A stretch of DNA of 29,189 nucleotides from a virus, in IMG/VR virus record IMGVR_UViG_3300023223_000443, positions 1-29,189 of that record; one strand, 5' to 3'. Both the position numbers and the translations under genes were made by a program. Below the pieces are notes generated by a model. The model did no database searches and had not been told where the DNA came from. It saw only the letters and a list, made by a program, of their open reading frames with translations. Each line of letters starts with the position of its first letter. Position 1 is the stretch's first letter. Of the stretch, positions 21,301 to 28,954 are shown piece after piece.

Positions 21301-22862
21301 TGAGATCCCTGATGTCTCAACTCCTCCCAGATGAGGAGATCATTCTCAGACCCTACCAGGTCCAGGCAGTTGAGGATCTGAGGGATTCATTCAGAATGGG
21401 CAACAGGCGTCTCCTCCTCCAGTCAGGAACAGGATCAGGCAAGACCATCATTGCATCAGAGATCATCAAGTCAGCGGTCCTGAAGGGCAAGTATGTCCTG
21501 TTTCTGGCACACCGGAGGGAGTTGATTGACCAGTGTTCTGACAAGTTGGACAGGTTTGGAGTCCACCACGGGATGATCATGGCAGGGAGGAAACGGGCAA
21601 TGGCAGAGAGGGTCCAGGTGGGGTCTGTCCAGACCATCACAACCAGGGCAGTGAAATCAGACAAGATGCCACTCCCACCGGTTGATCTCCTGGTCCTGGA
21701 TGAGTGTCACCGGTCACTCTCCAAGTCCTATCTCCACCTGATTGATCACTTCCTGGATTGCAATCCCAAGGCAGTGGTCCTGGGGATGACTGCAACGCCG
21801 GTCAGAGGTGACGGACGGGGATTGGGTGAGGTCTACCAGGACATGATCTGTTGTCCCACGATCCGTGAACTGACCAAGGATGGGTTCCTGGTTCCCATCA
21901 GATATTTTGCCCCATCCTCACCGGATCTGGAGGGTGTCCACACCAGGATGGGGGACTATGTTGAAAAGGAACTTGAGGAAAGAATGGACAAGACCCCACT
22001 CATTGGAAACATAGTTGAGAATTGGGGCAGGATTGCAGATGGGAGACAGACGGTTGTCTTTGCAACGGGCGTCAAACACTCCGTCCACATTGCAGATGAG
22101 TTCAAGAAAGCGGGTGTCCAGGCAGCACACATTGACGGGAACACACCAGACCATGAGAGGGAGGTGATTCTCTCTGATCTGTGGAAGGGGAACCTCCAGG
22201 TGGTGTCCAACTGTATGGTCCTGACTGAGGGTTGGGACTGCCCTCCCGTGTCCTGCTGCATCCTGGCAAGACCCACCAAGTCCATTGGACTTTACCTCCA
22301 GATGTGTGGGAGGACACTGCGTCCTTGGCAGAAGAAAGATGACTGTCTCCTGGTGGATCACTCCGGTTCAGTTTACACTCACGGGTTTGTTGACGGTGAG
22401 ATCCCGTGGGACCTGGACTCCAGAAGAAAGATCCAGGAGAGAATCCAGGACACAAAGAAAAAAGAACCAAAACCCGTCACCTGTCCTGAGTGTCAGTTTG
22501 TTTTCCAATCCCTTGCAGAGTGTCCAGAGTGTGGGTGGAAACCCAAGGTCAGGGGTGAGGAATATCACTGGATCAAGGGTCAACTGGTGGAGGTGAACAA
22601 GGAAAAAGAATTTCAGTATTCCCAGAGGATGAGGAAAGAGTGGATCAGGCAACTGATGTGGATTGCCCATGAAAAGGGATACAGGAGAGGGTGGATCTCA
22701 CACACGTTCAAAAAGAAATTCAAGGTCTATCCTGACGGGTTGGGGTATCTGGAAATGGAACCGGCAGGACCAGAGGTCAGGGCATACGTCAGACACCTCC
22801 AGATCAGGTATGCCAAAGGAAAAGCAAAGGCAGCAAAAGAGGCAGAGGGGAGGGCAGGGTGA
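21300..22862 (+). CDS. SF2 DEAD/DEAH-type helicase with zinc ribbon
   Basis: 520-aa ATP-dependent helicase of superfamily 2. Motifs seen: Q-motif-like RPYQVQAV (17-24), Walker A GTGSGKT (43-49), Walker B DECH (134-137), motif III TAT (164-166), and motif VI QMCGRTLRP (334-342). After the RecA-like lobes comes a CPEC...CPEC zinc ribbon (395-411) and a basic helical tail. This arrangement is typical of phage ResIII-type helicases near annealase and primase genes, probably acting in replication restart or branch processing. ATG 21300 overlaps the previous stop; a GTG sits one codon earlier. Confidence 0.9.
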   Translation: MRSLMSQLLPDEEIILRPYQVQAVEDLRDSFRMGNRRLLLQSGTGSGKTIIASEIIKSAVLKGKYVLFLAHRRELIDQCSDKLDRFGVHHGMIMAGRKRAMAERVQVGSVQTITTRAVKSDKMPLPPVDLLVLDECHRSLSKSYLHLIDHFLDCNPKAVVLGMTATPVRGDGRGLGEVYQDMICCPTIRELTKDGFLVPIRYFAPSSPDLEGVHTRMGDYVEKELEERMDKTPLIGNIVENWGRIADGRQTVVFATGVKHSVHIADEFKKAGVQAAHIDGNTPDHEREVILSDLWKGNLQVVSNCMVLTEGWDCPPVSCCILARPTKSIGLYLQMCGRTLRPWQKKDDCLLVDHSGSVYTHGFVDGEIPWDLDSRRKIQERIQDTKKKEPKPVTCPECQFVFQSLAECPECGWKPKVRGEEYHWIKGQLVEVNKEKEFQYSQRMRKEWIRQLMWIAHEKGYRRGWISHTFKKKFKVYPDGLGYLEMEPAGPEVRAYVRHLQIRYAKGKAKAAKEAEGRAG

Positions 22863-23092
22863 CAACAAAATTCAAGGTCCCCAAAGACCAGGCAATGGGA
22901 TCAATCAAGTGGTTGTGGGATGAGTTCTGGAAAGATGATGGGATTGAATCGGGCGTCTCAATCCTGGAGGACTTGCCTGTTTCACACACCAAACAACTGG
23001 TCAATTTTTTCCATTACTTGGTTGAGACAGGAGACAGGTCACTGACCAGATCTGACATGGATGACATTGAGGAATCAGAGGGGGTGACGTGA
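22859..23092 (+). CDS. Hypothetical small acidic protein (GTG start)
   Basis: 77-aa protein from a GTG that overlaps the helicase stop as GTGA. It contains an aromatic helix (AMGSIKWLWDEFWKDDG), HTKQLVNFFHYLVETGD and an acidic C-terminus (SDMDDIEESEG). No conserved motif or family recognised. The tight overlap on both sides shows it belongs to the replication operon; it could be a small adaptor for helicase or primase. Confidence 0.6.
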   Translation: MTTKFKVPKDQAMGSIKWLWDEFWKDDGIESGVSILEDLPVSHTKQLVNFFHYLVETGDRSLTRSDMDDIEESEGVT

Positions 23093-23379
23093 CCAGAATT
23101 TCAACTCAACAGATCAGAGATTTTCTGGTGGACCTGGTGAGGGTTCAGAAAAAACATGACCTCTGGATTGATGCAGAGGAGAACTCTCCACTGTTTGTCA
23201 CCAATGATGAAATGGACGGGGAGGTTCAGGTGTTCTGGGAACCTGTTGGTGATGGGAAACCAGTGGAACACTTGTGTGGAAAGTTGGAACCGGAGACAGT
23301 GACAACTCAGAACCCAGAGGAGGAAAAATCCCCACACTCATCCGTCAGTTTGAAAGGCACCACACCAGATGATCAGTGA
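23089..23379 (+). CDS. Hypothetical protein (GTG start)
   Basis: 96-aa protein from a GTG overlapping the previous stop (GTGA). The N-terminal helix (TQQIRDFLVDLVRVQKKHD) is followed by short strands (VQVFWEPVGDG) and a polar disordered-looking tail (NPEEEKSPHSSVSLKG). No family recognised. The primase start lies within its last 11 bases. Confidence 0.55.
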   Translation: MTRISTQQIRDFLVDLVRVQKKHDLWIDAEENSPLFVTNDEMDGEVQVFWEPVGDGKPVEHLCGKLEPETVTTQNPEEEKSPHSSVSLKGTTPDDQ

Positions 23380-24337
23380 CCAGTTAAAGCAACAGACCAA
23401 GGGGAGGTGGAGGTCAATCCTGATCTCAATGGGGGTCCCTGAAACGATCCTCAACGGAGAACACCAACCCTGCCCGTTCTGTGGTGGGACTGACCGGTTC
23501 AGGTTCACTGATCATGAGGGGCAGGGGTTCTGGTGGTGCAATCAATGTGGGAACGGGACGGGGTTTGATCTGGCAGCAAAGATCCTGGACAAGTCTTTTG
23601 CAGAGGTCTGCCAGGACATTGAGAAGATCCTGGGCAAGGGTCCAATTCCACAGACCTCATGGGACACAACCGTGGACACGGCAGAACGGAATGCAGTGAA
23701 CAAGATCTGGGGGGATTCTGTCCTGATCAAAAAGGGAGATCCCGTCTGTTGTTATTTGCTGCACAGAGGACTTTCCAAGGGATCACCGATCCTGAAATTT
23801 CACAAGGGTGTGTTTGATGGGTTCTCAGGGAAACGGATTCCCTCAATGGTTGCCCCCATCACAGACGCAAAGGGTGAGATGAGTGGGATTCACATCACAC
23901 ACCTGGGACTGATCAAAGGGAATTGGGAAAAGTCTCCTCTGGTCAAGGCACAAAAGAAGCAACGGAAACTGTCCAGGACAATCTCTGGTGGGTCCATCAG
24001 ACTGTTCAAGATGGACCTTGAAAACCTGGGGATCTCAGAAGGGATTGAGACTGCCCTTGCAGTCAGAGAATCCCGTGGAGTTCCCTGTTGGTCCGTGATG
24101 AATGCAAACGGCATGGAGAAGTTCCAACTCCCTGATCCACGTCCGTTGAGGTTGACTATCTTTGCAGACAATGACCTGAATTTCACCGGACTCAAGGCAG
24201 CATTTGTCCTGGCAAACCGGTTGTCAATCAAGGACAAGTTCTCCAACGTGTTCATTGAAAAACCAATGGCAACGGGAGACTTTTTGGATCAGTTGAATGC
24301 CTATGCCACAAGAAAAATCACTCAAGAGTTGGTATAG
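23369..24337 (+). CDS. DNA primase (zinc ribbon plus Toprim)
   Basis: 322-aa primase of the phage T7/P4-like type that makes RNA primers for lagging strands. The zinc ribbon is HQPCPFCGGTDRFRF with WWCNQCGNG (Cys 35, 38, 57, 60). The catalytic Toprim part carries the acidic loop LGISEGIETALAV (Glu 224) and TIFADND (Asp 267, 269), the expected metal-binding residues. No C-terminal helicase domain is present, so unwinding would need the host helicase or another phage protein. The start ATG at 23369 overlaps the previous gene by 11 bases. Confidence 0.88.
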   Translation: MISDQLKQQTKGRWRSILISMGVPETILNGEHQPCPFCGGTDRFRFTDHEGQGFWWCNQCGNGTGFDLAAKILDKSFAEVCQDIEKILGKGPIPQTSWDTTVDTAERNAVNKIWGDSVLIKKGDPVCCYLLHRGLSKGSPILKFHKGVFDGFSGKRIPSMVAPITDAKGEMSGIHITHLGLIKGNWEKSPLVKAQKKQRKLSRTISGGSIRLFKMDLENLGISEGIETALAVRESRGVPCWSVMNANGMEKFQLPDPRPLRLTIFADNDLNFTGLKAAFVLANRLSIKDKFSNVFIEKPMATGDFLDQLNAYATRKITQELV

Positions 24338-24632
24338 GTTCATGAGTGAACGGAACTGCCTGGGGTGTCAGACCTGGCCCGTCCAGTTGGCACACATTAA
24401 ACTCCTGATCTCTCCCAAGACAGGGGCAATGTTGCCCAGGAGGGAGGGCATCAATGAGTGGGCAGTGATCCCACTGTGCAAGGGATGTCACCTGAACCGG
24501 ACGGACTCCATCCATGAGGTTGGGGAGACAAGGTGGTTTGAAAACAATGAGTGGACCCAGGAGAGATTGGTGAGGTGGTGGACCAGTTGTTTCCTGGACT
24601 GGTTCACCAATCGTGATCCAGGAAAAGAATGA
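24297..24632 (+). CDS. HNH-like nuclease (DUF968/Ref-like)
   Basis: 111-aa protein with CLGCQTWPVQLAHIK, then IPLCKGCHLNRTD and an aromatic helix with RWFENNEW. The order CxxC, AH, C..CH resembles phage HNH-type zinc nucleases of the DUF968/Ref group linked to recombination and crossover DNA. The start is uncertain: ATG 24297 overlaps the primase by 41 bases but supplies the SWYRFMSERN strand usual before the first CxxC; ATG 24342 would start just before it. Confidence 0.65.
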   Translation: MPMPQEKSLKSWYRFMSERNCLGCQTWPVQLAHIKLLISPKTGAMLPRREGINEWAVIPLCKGCHLNRTDSIHEVGETRWFENNEWTQERLVRWWTSCFLDWFTNRDPGKE

Positions 24633-24641
24633 GGAGAAAAG

Positions 24642-25289
24642 ATGGGAATGTTTGATGCTGAAACGTGTGAGGATTTCATCAAGAAAAAGAGTGGGTTCCT
24701 GATGAGGACCCAGGACGGAGGTCAAACACTGGTCCTCCCCACCCACGTTGCACACATCCAACGGGTCCCTTGGGAACAGATGAGAGATGGGGGTCACTGT
24801 GGTGTTGACCGGAGATGCCAGTCCAGGATTGATGGACTCAAGGACAGACTCCAGAGAGGGGTTGAGGTTTGGCAGACAGAGGTGGAGAGTTCCTGTGGTG
24901 AGATTGCCGTGGGTCTGTTCACGGGACTGGAATGGGAGTGTGCAGTTGGCAAGTTCAAGAGAGGTGGTGACATTGGGAACTGGACCCAGGTCAGACACAG
25001 TGTCAACAACAGGTCAGATCTGATCATCAGACCAAATGATGAAAAGAGCATCAGGAAACCTTGGGTCCTTGTCACTGGATGTCTGAGTTGGTATCTGATC
25101 CACGGATGGTTGTGGGGATATGAGGCAACGGAAAAGAGGGAGGACGGATCATTCAAGTGGGGGGCATGGCAGGACACTGATTCACCGGCATGGACGGTTC
25201 CCCAGGAACATCTCCACCCAATGGAAACCCTCCCAACTGAACCGGCACATGAGGTTGGTGAGGAGGTCAAAGAGGGGGACGTCTCCTGA
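24642..25289 (+). CDS. Conserved phage protein, possible PD-(D/E)XK-type nuclease
   Basis: 215-aa protein with a clear ribosome site (GAGGAGA) 4 bases before ATG. Residues about 88-194 carry a pattern common in phage early proteins: LEWECAVGKF, GGDIGNWTQVRHS, LIIRPND, WVLVTG, IHGWLWGYEA, and a final WTVPQEHL. The order helix-E, D-x-strand with QVR fits a restriction-like nuclease core, but catalytic residues cannot be assigned with certainty. The N-terminal 85 residues are unique and cysteine-containing. It precedes a true PD-(D/E)XK protein. Confidence 0.5.
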   Translation: MGMFDAETCEDFIKKKSGFLMRTQDGGQTLVLPTHVAHIQRVPWEQMRDGGHCGVDRRCQSRIDGLKDRLQRGVEVWQTEVESSCGEIAVGLFTGLEWECAVGKFKRGGDIGNWTQVRHSVNNRSDLIIRPNDEKSIRKPWVLVTGCLSWYLIHGWLWGYEATEKREDGSFKWGAWQDTDSPAWTVPQEHLHPMETLPTEPAHEVGEEVKEGDVS

Positions 25290-25756
25290 ACAAAACTGAG
25301 GAGAGATATGCCTGGTTTTTGGAGATGGAGAAACGGCAGGGAAAAATCCTGGAGTGGAACTTTGAACAGATGAGATTGCAACTGACCAAACCCACACCAG
25401 GAACCAAGGTGGTCACCTACACCCCAGATTTTTTGGTGGTCCTCCCTGACGGGTTCATGAGGATTGATGAGGTCAAGGGTGGGTTCATCAGGGAGGACAG
25501 TGAGATCAAGTGGAAACTGGCAGCAGATCTTTTCCCTTGGTTTGAGTGGAGACTGGTGCAATTAAAATCAGGTTCCTCCACGGTGGATCTGCTAAGGTGG
25601 GTTCCCAGGAGACTTGGTGGAGAATTTTCTCAAACTCATGACAGAATTGTGGAGACTGAACGGGTCTGGGTTTCGGGGTCAGGTGGTTGTGAACTTCAAC
25701 GGCAAGGGAGTCCAGGACCTCAAGACGATCCACCACCAGATCATCCAGGAAATTGA
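25286..25756 (+). CDS. PD-(D/E)XK endonuclease (DUF1064-like), likely CTG start
   Basis: 156-aa protein resembling DUF1064-type phage nucleases. The core YTPDFLVVLPDGFMRIDEVKG holds PD (47-48) and EVK (62-64), the metal-binding catalytic pattern, followed by SEIKWKLAADLFPWFEWRL. Family members normally begin NKTE..Y, and here NKTEERYAWFLEM is reached only if translation starts at CTG 25286, which overlaps the previous stop as CTGA and has GAGGGGG upstream. A later TTG (25319) would drop this conserved start. The last 47 residues overlap the next gene and look non-conserved. Confidence 0.68.
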   Translation: MNKTEERYAWFLEMEKRQGKILEWNFEQMRLQLTKPTPGTKVVTYTPDFLVVLPDGFMRIDEVKGGFIREDSEIKWKLAADLFPWFEWRLVQLKSGSSTVDLLRWVPRRLGGEFSQTHDRIVETERVWVSGSGGCELQRQGSPGPQDDPPPDHPGN

Positions 25757-25820
25757 AGTTGATGACAAGATGTTGGGTGACATTCAGGAGATTGCCAAAA
25801 AGGTCACGGGGTTCCAGTAG
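25617..25820 (+). CDS. Small hypothetical protein
   Basis: 67-aa protein beginning ENFLKLMTELWRLN, then FRGQVVVNFNGKGVQDL, resembling short phage proteins with a helix and small beta hairpin, and ending in an amphipathic helix. GTG 25617 lies 5 bases after AGGAG; TTG 25614 is also possible. It overlaps the C-terminal 140 bases of the nuclease frame, far more than other junctions here. No function recognised. Confidence 0.5.
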   Translation: MENFLKLMTELWRLNGSGFRGQVVVNFNGKGVQDLKTIHHQIIQEIEVDDKMLGDIQEIAKKVTGFQ

Positions 25821-25902
25821 AGTGATTGAGTCAGGAGGTGATTTCTGGGTGGTCAATTCTTCTGCTGCCTGGTTGCTTTTTTCTTCTGACTTCTTTCTGC
25901 CT

Positions 25903-25930
25903 GGGGTGATTCACTTGCCTGGGTCACCCC
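25903..25930 (+). promoter_or_regulatory. Hairpin before the radical-SAM-like gene
   Basis: GGGGTGA (25903-25909) pairs with TCACCCC (25924-25930) over a 14-base loop. It ends 7 bases before ATG 25938, so a stable fold would hide the translation start. A pyrimidine-rich stretch (25870-25900, including six T) precedes it. No T-run follows the stem. Confidence 0.5.
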
Positions 25931-25937
25931 CTTTCCC

Positions 25938-26513
25938 ATGTTGAAAATCAATGGTCCGTTCTTCATGTCCAGACCCCCACTCCTGGGGATGAAATGTGTC
26001 TCTGTGATTGAACTCCCCAAGTCCACCTTGGAGGAGATCTCCCCCAAACTTTTTGGAGTGGTCAAACCTGAAACCCTGATCCTCCTGGGAGATCCAACTG
26101 AGATCCTGGACCGGTGTCCAATGGAACACATCATCAAGTTGGGAGGGTCAAAGGGGATGAGGTTTGGACACTATGCAATGACCGGTGAGTTCCCTGGTTG
26201 GTTGCAATATCTTGACCACCTCATCATCCACATTGACAACCCCAAGGCATTCAGAAACTCAGACCAATTCAATGAGGCAATCCAGGCACTCTGGTTTGGC
26301 AGGGGACGGGTTCACATCCGTTGTGTTGTCCGTCACAGGGATGACCTGGACATGACCCAACTCCTCTATTCCTACACCCCCAATGACCTGGACTTTTGGA
26401 TTGAACTCCAGACCACAAATGACAGTGACACCAACCACCTCCGTGGTGAGTTTTTGACCAGAAAATTCTCCACCGTCCGTCTCTCCATCCCCTCAGATCC
26501 ACTCCAAAAATGA
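25938..26513 (+). CDS. Divergent protein with radical-SAM-like architecture
   Basis: 191-aa protein, no certain family. Its strand order recalls QueE/NrdG-type radical SAM proteins: VKPETLILLGDPTE where those have TGGEPLLQ, YAMTGEFPG where they have ETNG, LDHLIIHIDNPKA like the D.K segment, and VHIRCVVRHRDDLDMTQLL like the ..VV....D...I..L helix. But the CxxxCxxC iron-sulfur motif is missing; only three scattered cysteines exist. It might be a degenerate partner or an unrelated barrel. It ends in a stop inside a hairpin and is followed by a promoter. Confidence 0.4.
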   Translation: MLKINGPFFMSRPPLLGMKCVSVIELPKSTLEEISPKLFGVVKPETLILLGDPTEILDRCPMEHIIKLGGSKGMRFGHYAMTGEFPGWLQYLDHLIIHIDNPKAFRNSDQFNEAIQALWFGRGRVHIRCVVRHRDDLDMTQLLYSYTPNDLDFWIELQTTNDSDTNHLRGEFLTRKFSTVRLSIPSDPLQK

Positions 26514-26529
26514 CCCCAAAAAGGGTCAT
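26510..26529 (-). terminator. Hairpin at gene end, terminator-like on the minus strand
   Basis: ATGACCC (26510-26516) pairs with GGGTCAT (26523-26529); the loop is CAAAAA. The stop codon of the preceding gene lies in the stem. On the plus strand no T-run follows, but on the minus strand the stem is followed by five T. It may block antisense transcription or protect the mRNA 3' end. Confidence 0.45.
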
Positions 26530-26592
26530 GTCCACGTTTCCCCCAAAAAAAAGTGAAAATAATTTAGAAACCCTTGCTGTGCCTGGGTTGCA

Positions 26593-26610
26593 GGGCAAAA
26601 ATAATTGCCC
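26593..26610 (+). promoter_or_regulatory. Hairpin GGGCAA/TTGCCC upstream of promoter
   Basis: Perfect 6-bp inverted repeat around AAATAA, 6 bases before the -35 hexamer of the following promoter. It could be an operator or an incomplete terminator. Confidence 0.45.
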
Positions 26611-26616
26611 AAAACC

Positions 26617-26646
26617 TTGATCAGGAACCCAACATAATGGGATAAT
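26617..26646 (+). promoter_or_regulatory. Sigma-70-like promoter for the small-gene cluster
   Basis: TTGATC (26617-26622) and GATAAT (26641-26646) are spaced by 18 bases in an AT-rich gap. Transcription would start near 26653, giving a leader of about 44 bases before the strong ribosome site AGGAGGT and ATG 26697. It probably drives the run of small genes to the end of the window. Confidence 0.6.
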
Positions 26647-26696
26647 AGTATTAGATGAAAACAACGTCAACCGCAACCAAACAGGAGGTCAATTCA

Positions 26697-26963
26697 ATGA
26701 CAGAAAAAACCCGTCAAGTTGGTTCCTTTTCCTATGATCACCAGACCGGTCAGATTGCCGGTCCTGCTGACTACATGGGCAGCAGATTCCAGGACAGAAT
26801 GTCTGACATCTATGCAGGGAGGGATGCCGTTTTCAATTATGGATCTGCCAACCCCGTCCAGGGTGGACCGGATGCCGTGACCCTGGTCCTGGTCAGTCTC
26901 CAGACTGACTATGCAGCATTCCTTGGCATGAGACAGTTCAACACAATGAGAGGTGATGCATGA
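26697..26963 (+). CDS. Hypothetical small protein, first gene of the right-hand cluster
   Basis: 88-aa protein. ATG 26697 is chosen because AGGAGGT lies 7 bases upstream; an in-frame ATG at 26655 would sit at the predicted transcription start with no ribosome site. The protein starts TEKTRQVGSFSYDHQTGQIA, continues with ADYMGSRFQDRMSDIYAG and ends in a helical VLVSLQTDYAAFLGMRQ. No family recognised. As first gene of its own transcription unit it may be made early. Confidence 0.62.
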   Translation: MTEKTRQVGSFSYDHQTGQIAGPADYMGSRFQDRMSDIYAGRDAVFNYGSANPVQGGPDAVTLVLVSLQTDYAAFLGMRQFNTMRGDA

Positions 26964-27466
26964 AAACCCTGATGGAAAAAGTGATCAAGACCCTGAGATA
27001 TACCTTTGATCTGACCACGGATGAGAACGGCATGGTCAGACGTTCAGACGGTTCCATCATCTCCCATGAAATCAATTTTCAGATGGTGATGAAACTGAGA
27101 CACGTCATCAATGAGGATGCCCATGATGTGGACCATGCCATTGACTGGACAGAGGCACAAAGGACACTGAGAATCCCCAAGGTCCTCTCCCCCCTGCCTG
27201 GTGAATCCACTGCCAAGACTCACGGACCCAATGATGAGTTCAAGAACATCCTGGTGAGAGGTGGAAGGACCGGACGGAAAATTCACCTGGCATCTGATGG
27301 TGGATCTGGTTCCTATTGTGGACACTGGTTCAAGGCACACACATCCCATTTCAAAGTGTCTGATGACACCCCTGAGAACAGGGCAAAATATCACCGGAAC
27401 CTCTGCACCAAATGTTTCTCAGAGAACTCCATTGCAAGGGCAATCTCAACCTTTAACAACAACTAA
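26960..27466 (+). CDS. Hypothetical protein with putative zinc site
   Basis: 168-aa protein with an ATGA overlap to the previous gene. The N-terminal half is helical and histidine-rich (LRHVINEDAHDVDHAID). The C-terminal half has GSYCGHWFKAHTSHF and then NLCTKCFSEN, giving C-x-H and CxxC ligands for one zinc ion. The stop is followed by AACAGGAG, the next ribosome site. No function recognised; possible nucleic-acid binding or host-takeover role. Confidence 0.58.
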   Translation: MKTLMEKVIKTLRYTFDLTTDENGMVRRSDGSIISHEINFQMVMKLRHVINEDAHDVDHAIDWTEAQRTLRIPKVLSPLPGESTAKTHGPNDEFKNILVRGGRTGRKIHLASDGGSGSYCGHWFKAHTSHFKVSDDTPENRAKYHRNLCTKCFSENSIARAISTFNNN

Positions 27467-27484
27467 AACAGGAGAACAAAACCA

Positions 27485-27766
27485 ATGAAAAAAATCACGC
27501 AAAAAACCCTGGCCCACTATGCAACCCTGGTCAACCAGATTCAGTCCCTCAGTGATGAGGCAAAGGAAATCAAGGGTGACCTGATTGACTCTCTCAACAA
27601 AGGGATCAAGGTTGAGAACGGTCCCAGAATTGCCAAGGTCACGGCAGTTGAGAAACGGTTTGTCTCATGGAAAAATGTTGTCATCAGACTGAAGTCTGTT
27701 GGATACATTGAGCAAGTCTTGGCATCCACCAAACCCTCCACCTCTTTCAAACTGGTGGTGAAATAA
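27485..27766 (+). CDS. Hypothetical helical protein
   Basis: 93-aa protein with ribosome site AGGAG 11 bases before ATG. A long N-terminal helix (TLAHYATLVNQIQSLSDEAK) precedes a beta part (GPRIAKVTAVEKRFVSWKNV) and a final KPSTSFKLVVK. This layout is typical of small phage early proteins whose function is not known. It shares a TAATG junction with the next gene. Confidence 0.55.
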   Translation: MKKITQKTLAHYATLVNQIQSLSDEAKEIKGDLIDSLNKGIKVENGPRIAKVTAVEKRFVSWKNVVIRLKSVGYIEQVLASTKPSTSFKLVVK

Positions 27767-28137
27767 TGACGGTTTACATTGAGATGAATTGGGTCATCTA
27801 TAGGGCAGACACCAAAGAGATCATTGGGTGTTTTGAGAGAGAGGACGGGGGGATGACCCCCGTCATGACCGTTGGGACCTGGGAGGAGAGACTTGAGACA
27901 GGACGGTTCCTTGCCACTCTCAATCTTGATGGTGTCATCACCAGGTCCAGTGGAGAAAGTCTTGCTGACCTGAGAGATGAAGTTGTCAAGGAACTCAAAC
28001 GGTTCCATGAGGACCATGTGAGATGTTCCCACTGTGAGGGTTCTGGACTCTTTGCAACGGCAACCTGGCATGAACCTGAGATCCCGTGTGACTACTGTGA
28101 CGGGGGTGAAATCAACCTTGAGGGGGTGACTGAATGA
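27766..28137 (+). CDS. Hypothetical protein with DnaJ-type CxxC zinc motifs
   Basis: 123-aa protein. A beta-rich N-terminus (VIYRADTKEIIGCFERED) and a helix (ADLRDEVVKELKRFHEDH) lead to CSHCEGSGLFATATW and IPCDYCDGGE. The pair CxxC-x-GSG and CxxC-x-G matches the zinc repeat seen in DnaJ-like cysteine-rich domains. It could bind zinc and act as a small chaperone-like or regulatory protein. The ATG overlaps the preceding TAA. Confidence 0.58.
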   Translation: MTVYIEMNWVIYRADTKEIIGCFEREDGGMTPVMTVGTWEERLETGRFLATLNLDGVITRSSGESLADLRDEVVKELKRFHEDHVRCSHCEGSGLFATATWHEPEIPCDYCDGGEINLEGVTE

Positions 28138-28760
28138 ACCAGAAGAAACTCAAGAGTGCCATTGCAAAGATGGTCAAGTCAGTGATGGGTCCCAGGATGA
28201 TTGAGGTGGGAGAGTTCACCAGGACAGACGGGGTGGACCTCACCTCATTCAACCTGGATGAATTGGGTGACCCCAACAACACTGATCTGTCTGACCCCTG
28301 CAAACTCTGGGACAAGACCACGGTCCTCCCAGAGAATGGTCTGGTGGATCTGTATCTCTACACCCACGGGTTCCACGGGGAACTGGACACAAACCTCCTG
28401 GTGAGGATCGTGGATGCCAGGGTCATCCAGATCTGGGAGAACAGTGAGTCCCCCAAGAATGAAATCCCCCTGGTTCACAGGAACCCCGTGACCCTGGAAC
28501 CATTCACCGTGGAACAGGCAAGGGAGTTCCTGGGAATCTCAGGGGATGTGGTCCCTCCTGTGAGGACGTTCCTGGCAGTGACCAAGGGTGCAGGGTGTCA
28601 ACCGGTCACCATCCTGGATCATCTCTGGTATGACCTGAGTGAACTGGCAACTGGTTTTGCAAACTCAACACGGGTGCAAGGTCATGAACTCAAGGACGGT
28701 CAGTCAGTCCACATCCTTGGGACCGGATGGGCAAACCTGATTGGGGAGGTGGGTGAATGA
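28134..28760 (+). CDS. Hypothetical protein
   Basis: 208-aa protein with an ATGA overlap to the gene before and after. A basic N-terminus (KKLKSAIAKMVKSVMG) is followed by an acidic region rich in beta strands (NLLVRIVDARVIQIWEN), EPFTVEQAREFLGISGD, and a C-terminal segment with DHLWYDLSELATGFA and VHILGTGWANLIGEVGE. No known domain recognised. Codon use matches the rest of the phage. Confidence 0.55.
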   Translation: MNQKKLKSAIAKMVKSVMGPRMIEVGEFTRTDGVDLTSFNLDELGDPNNTDLSDPCKLWDKTTVLPENGLVDLYLYTHGFHGELDTNLLVRIVDARVIQIWENSESPKNEIPLVHRNPVTLEPFTVEQAREFLGISGDVVPPVRTFLAVTKGAGCQPVTILDHLWYDLSELATGFANSTRVQGHELKDGQSVHILGTGWANLIGEVGE

Positions 28761-28936
28761 GTTGGACAACCAAAGAACTTGGTCAACTGGAACCCGCACA
28801 AAGGAAAGTGCATTCCTATTGTCAGGTGTGTCACCAGTGGTTCTGGAATCGTGTCATCACCAGACACAGGAGAGCCTGTGCAAAGAGAAGAAACAAAGCA
28901 TGGAGACTTGGCAGGGTGCCAGGTCTGAAACCCTAA
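28757..28936 (+). CDS. Small C2HC zinc-finger protein
   Basis: 59-aa frame from an ATG overlapping the previous stop as ATGA. It contains YCQVCHQWFWNRVITRHRRAC, that is two cysteines two residues apart, then a histidine and a cysteine at zinc-finger spacing, followed by a very basic segment (KRRNKAWRLGR) that could bind nucleic acid. A ribosome site for the next gene (AGAGGAGG) follows its stop. No named family; it may be a small transcription factor. Confidence 0.58.
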   Translation: MSWTTKELGQLEPAQRKVHSYCQVCHQWFWNRVITRHRRACAKRRNKAWRLGRVPGLKP

Positions 28937-28954
28937 ACAAGAGGAGGAAAGAGA

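Noticed and set aside
26655-26696. Leaderless start at ATG 26655 for the first right-cluster gene
   Set aside because: ATG 26697 has an ideal AGGAGGT ribosome site 7 bases upstream, so the upstream stretch is better read as 5' leader.
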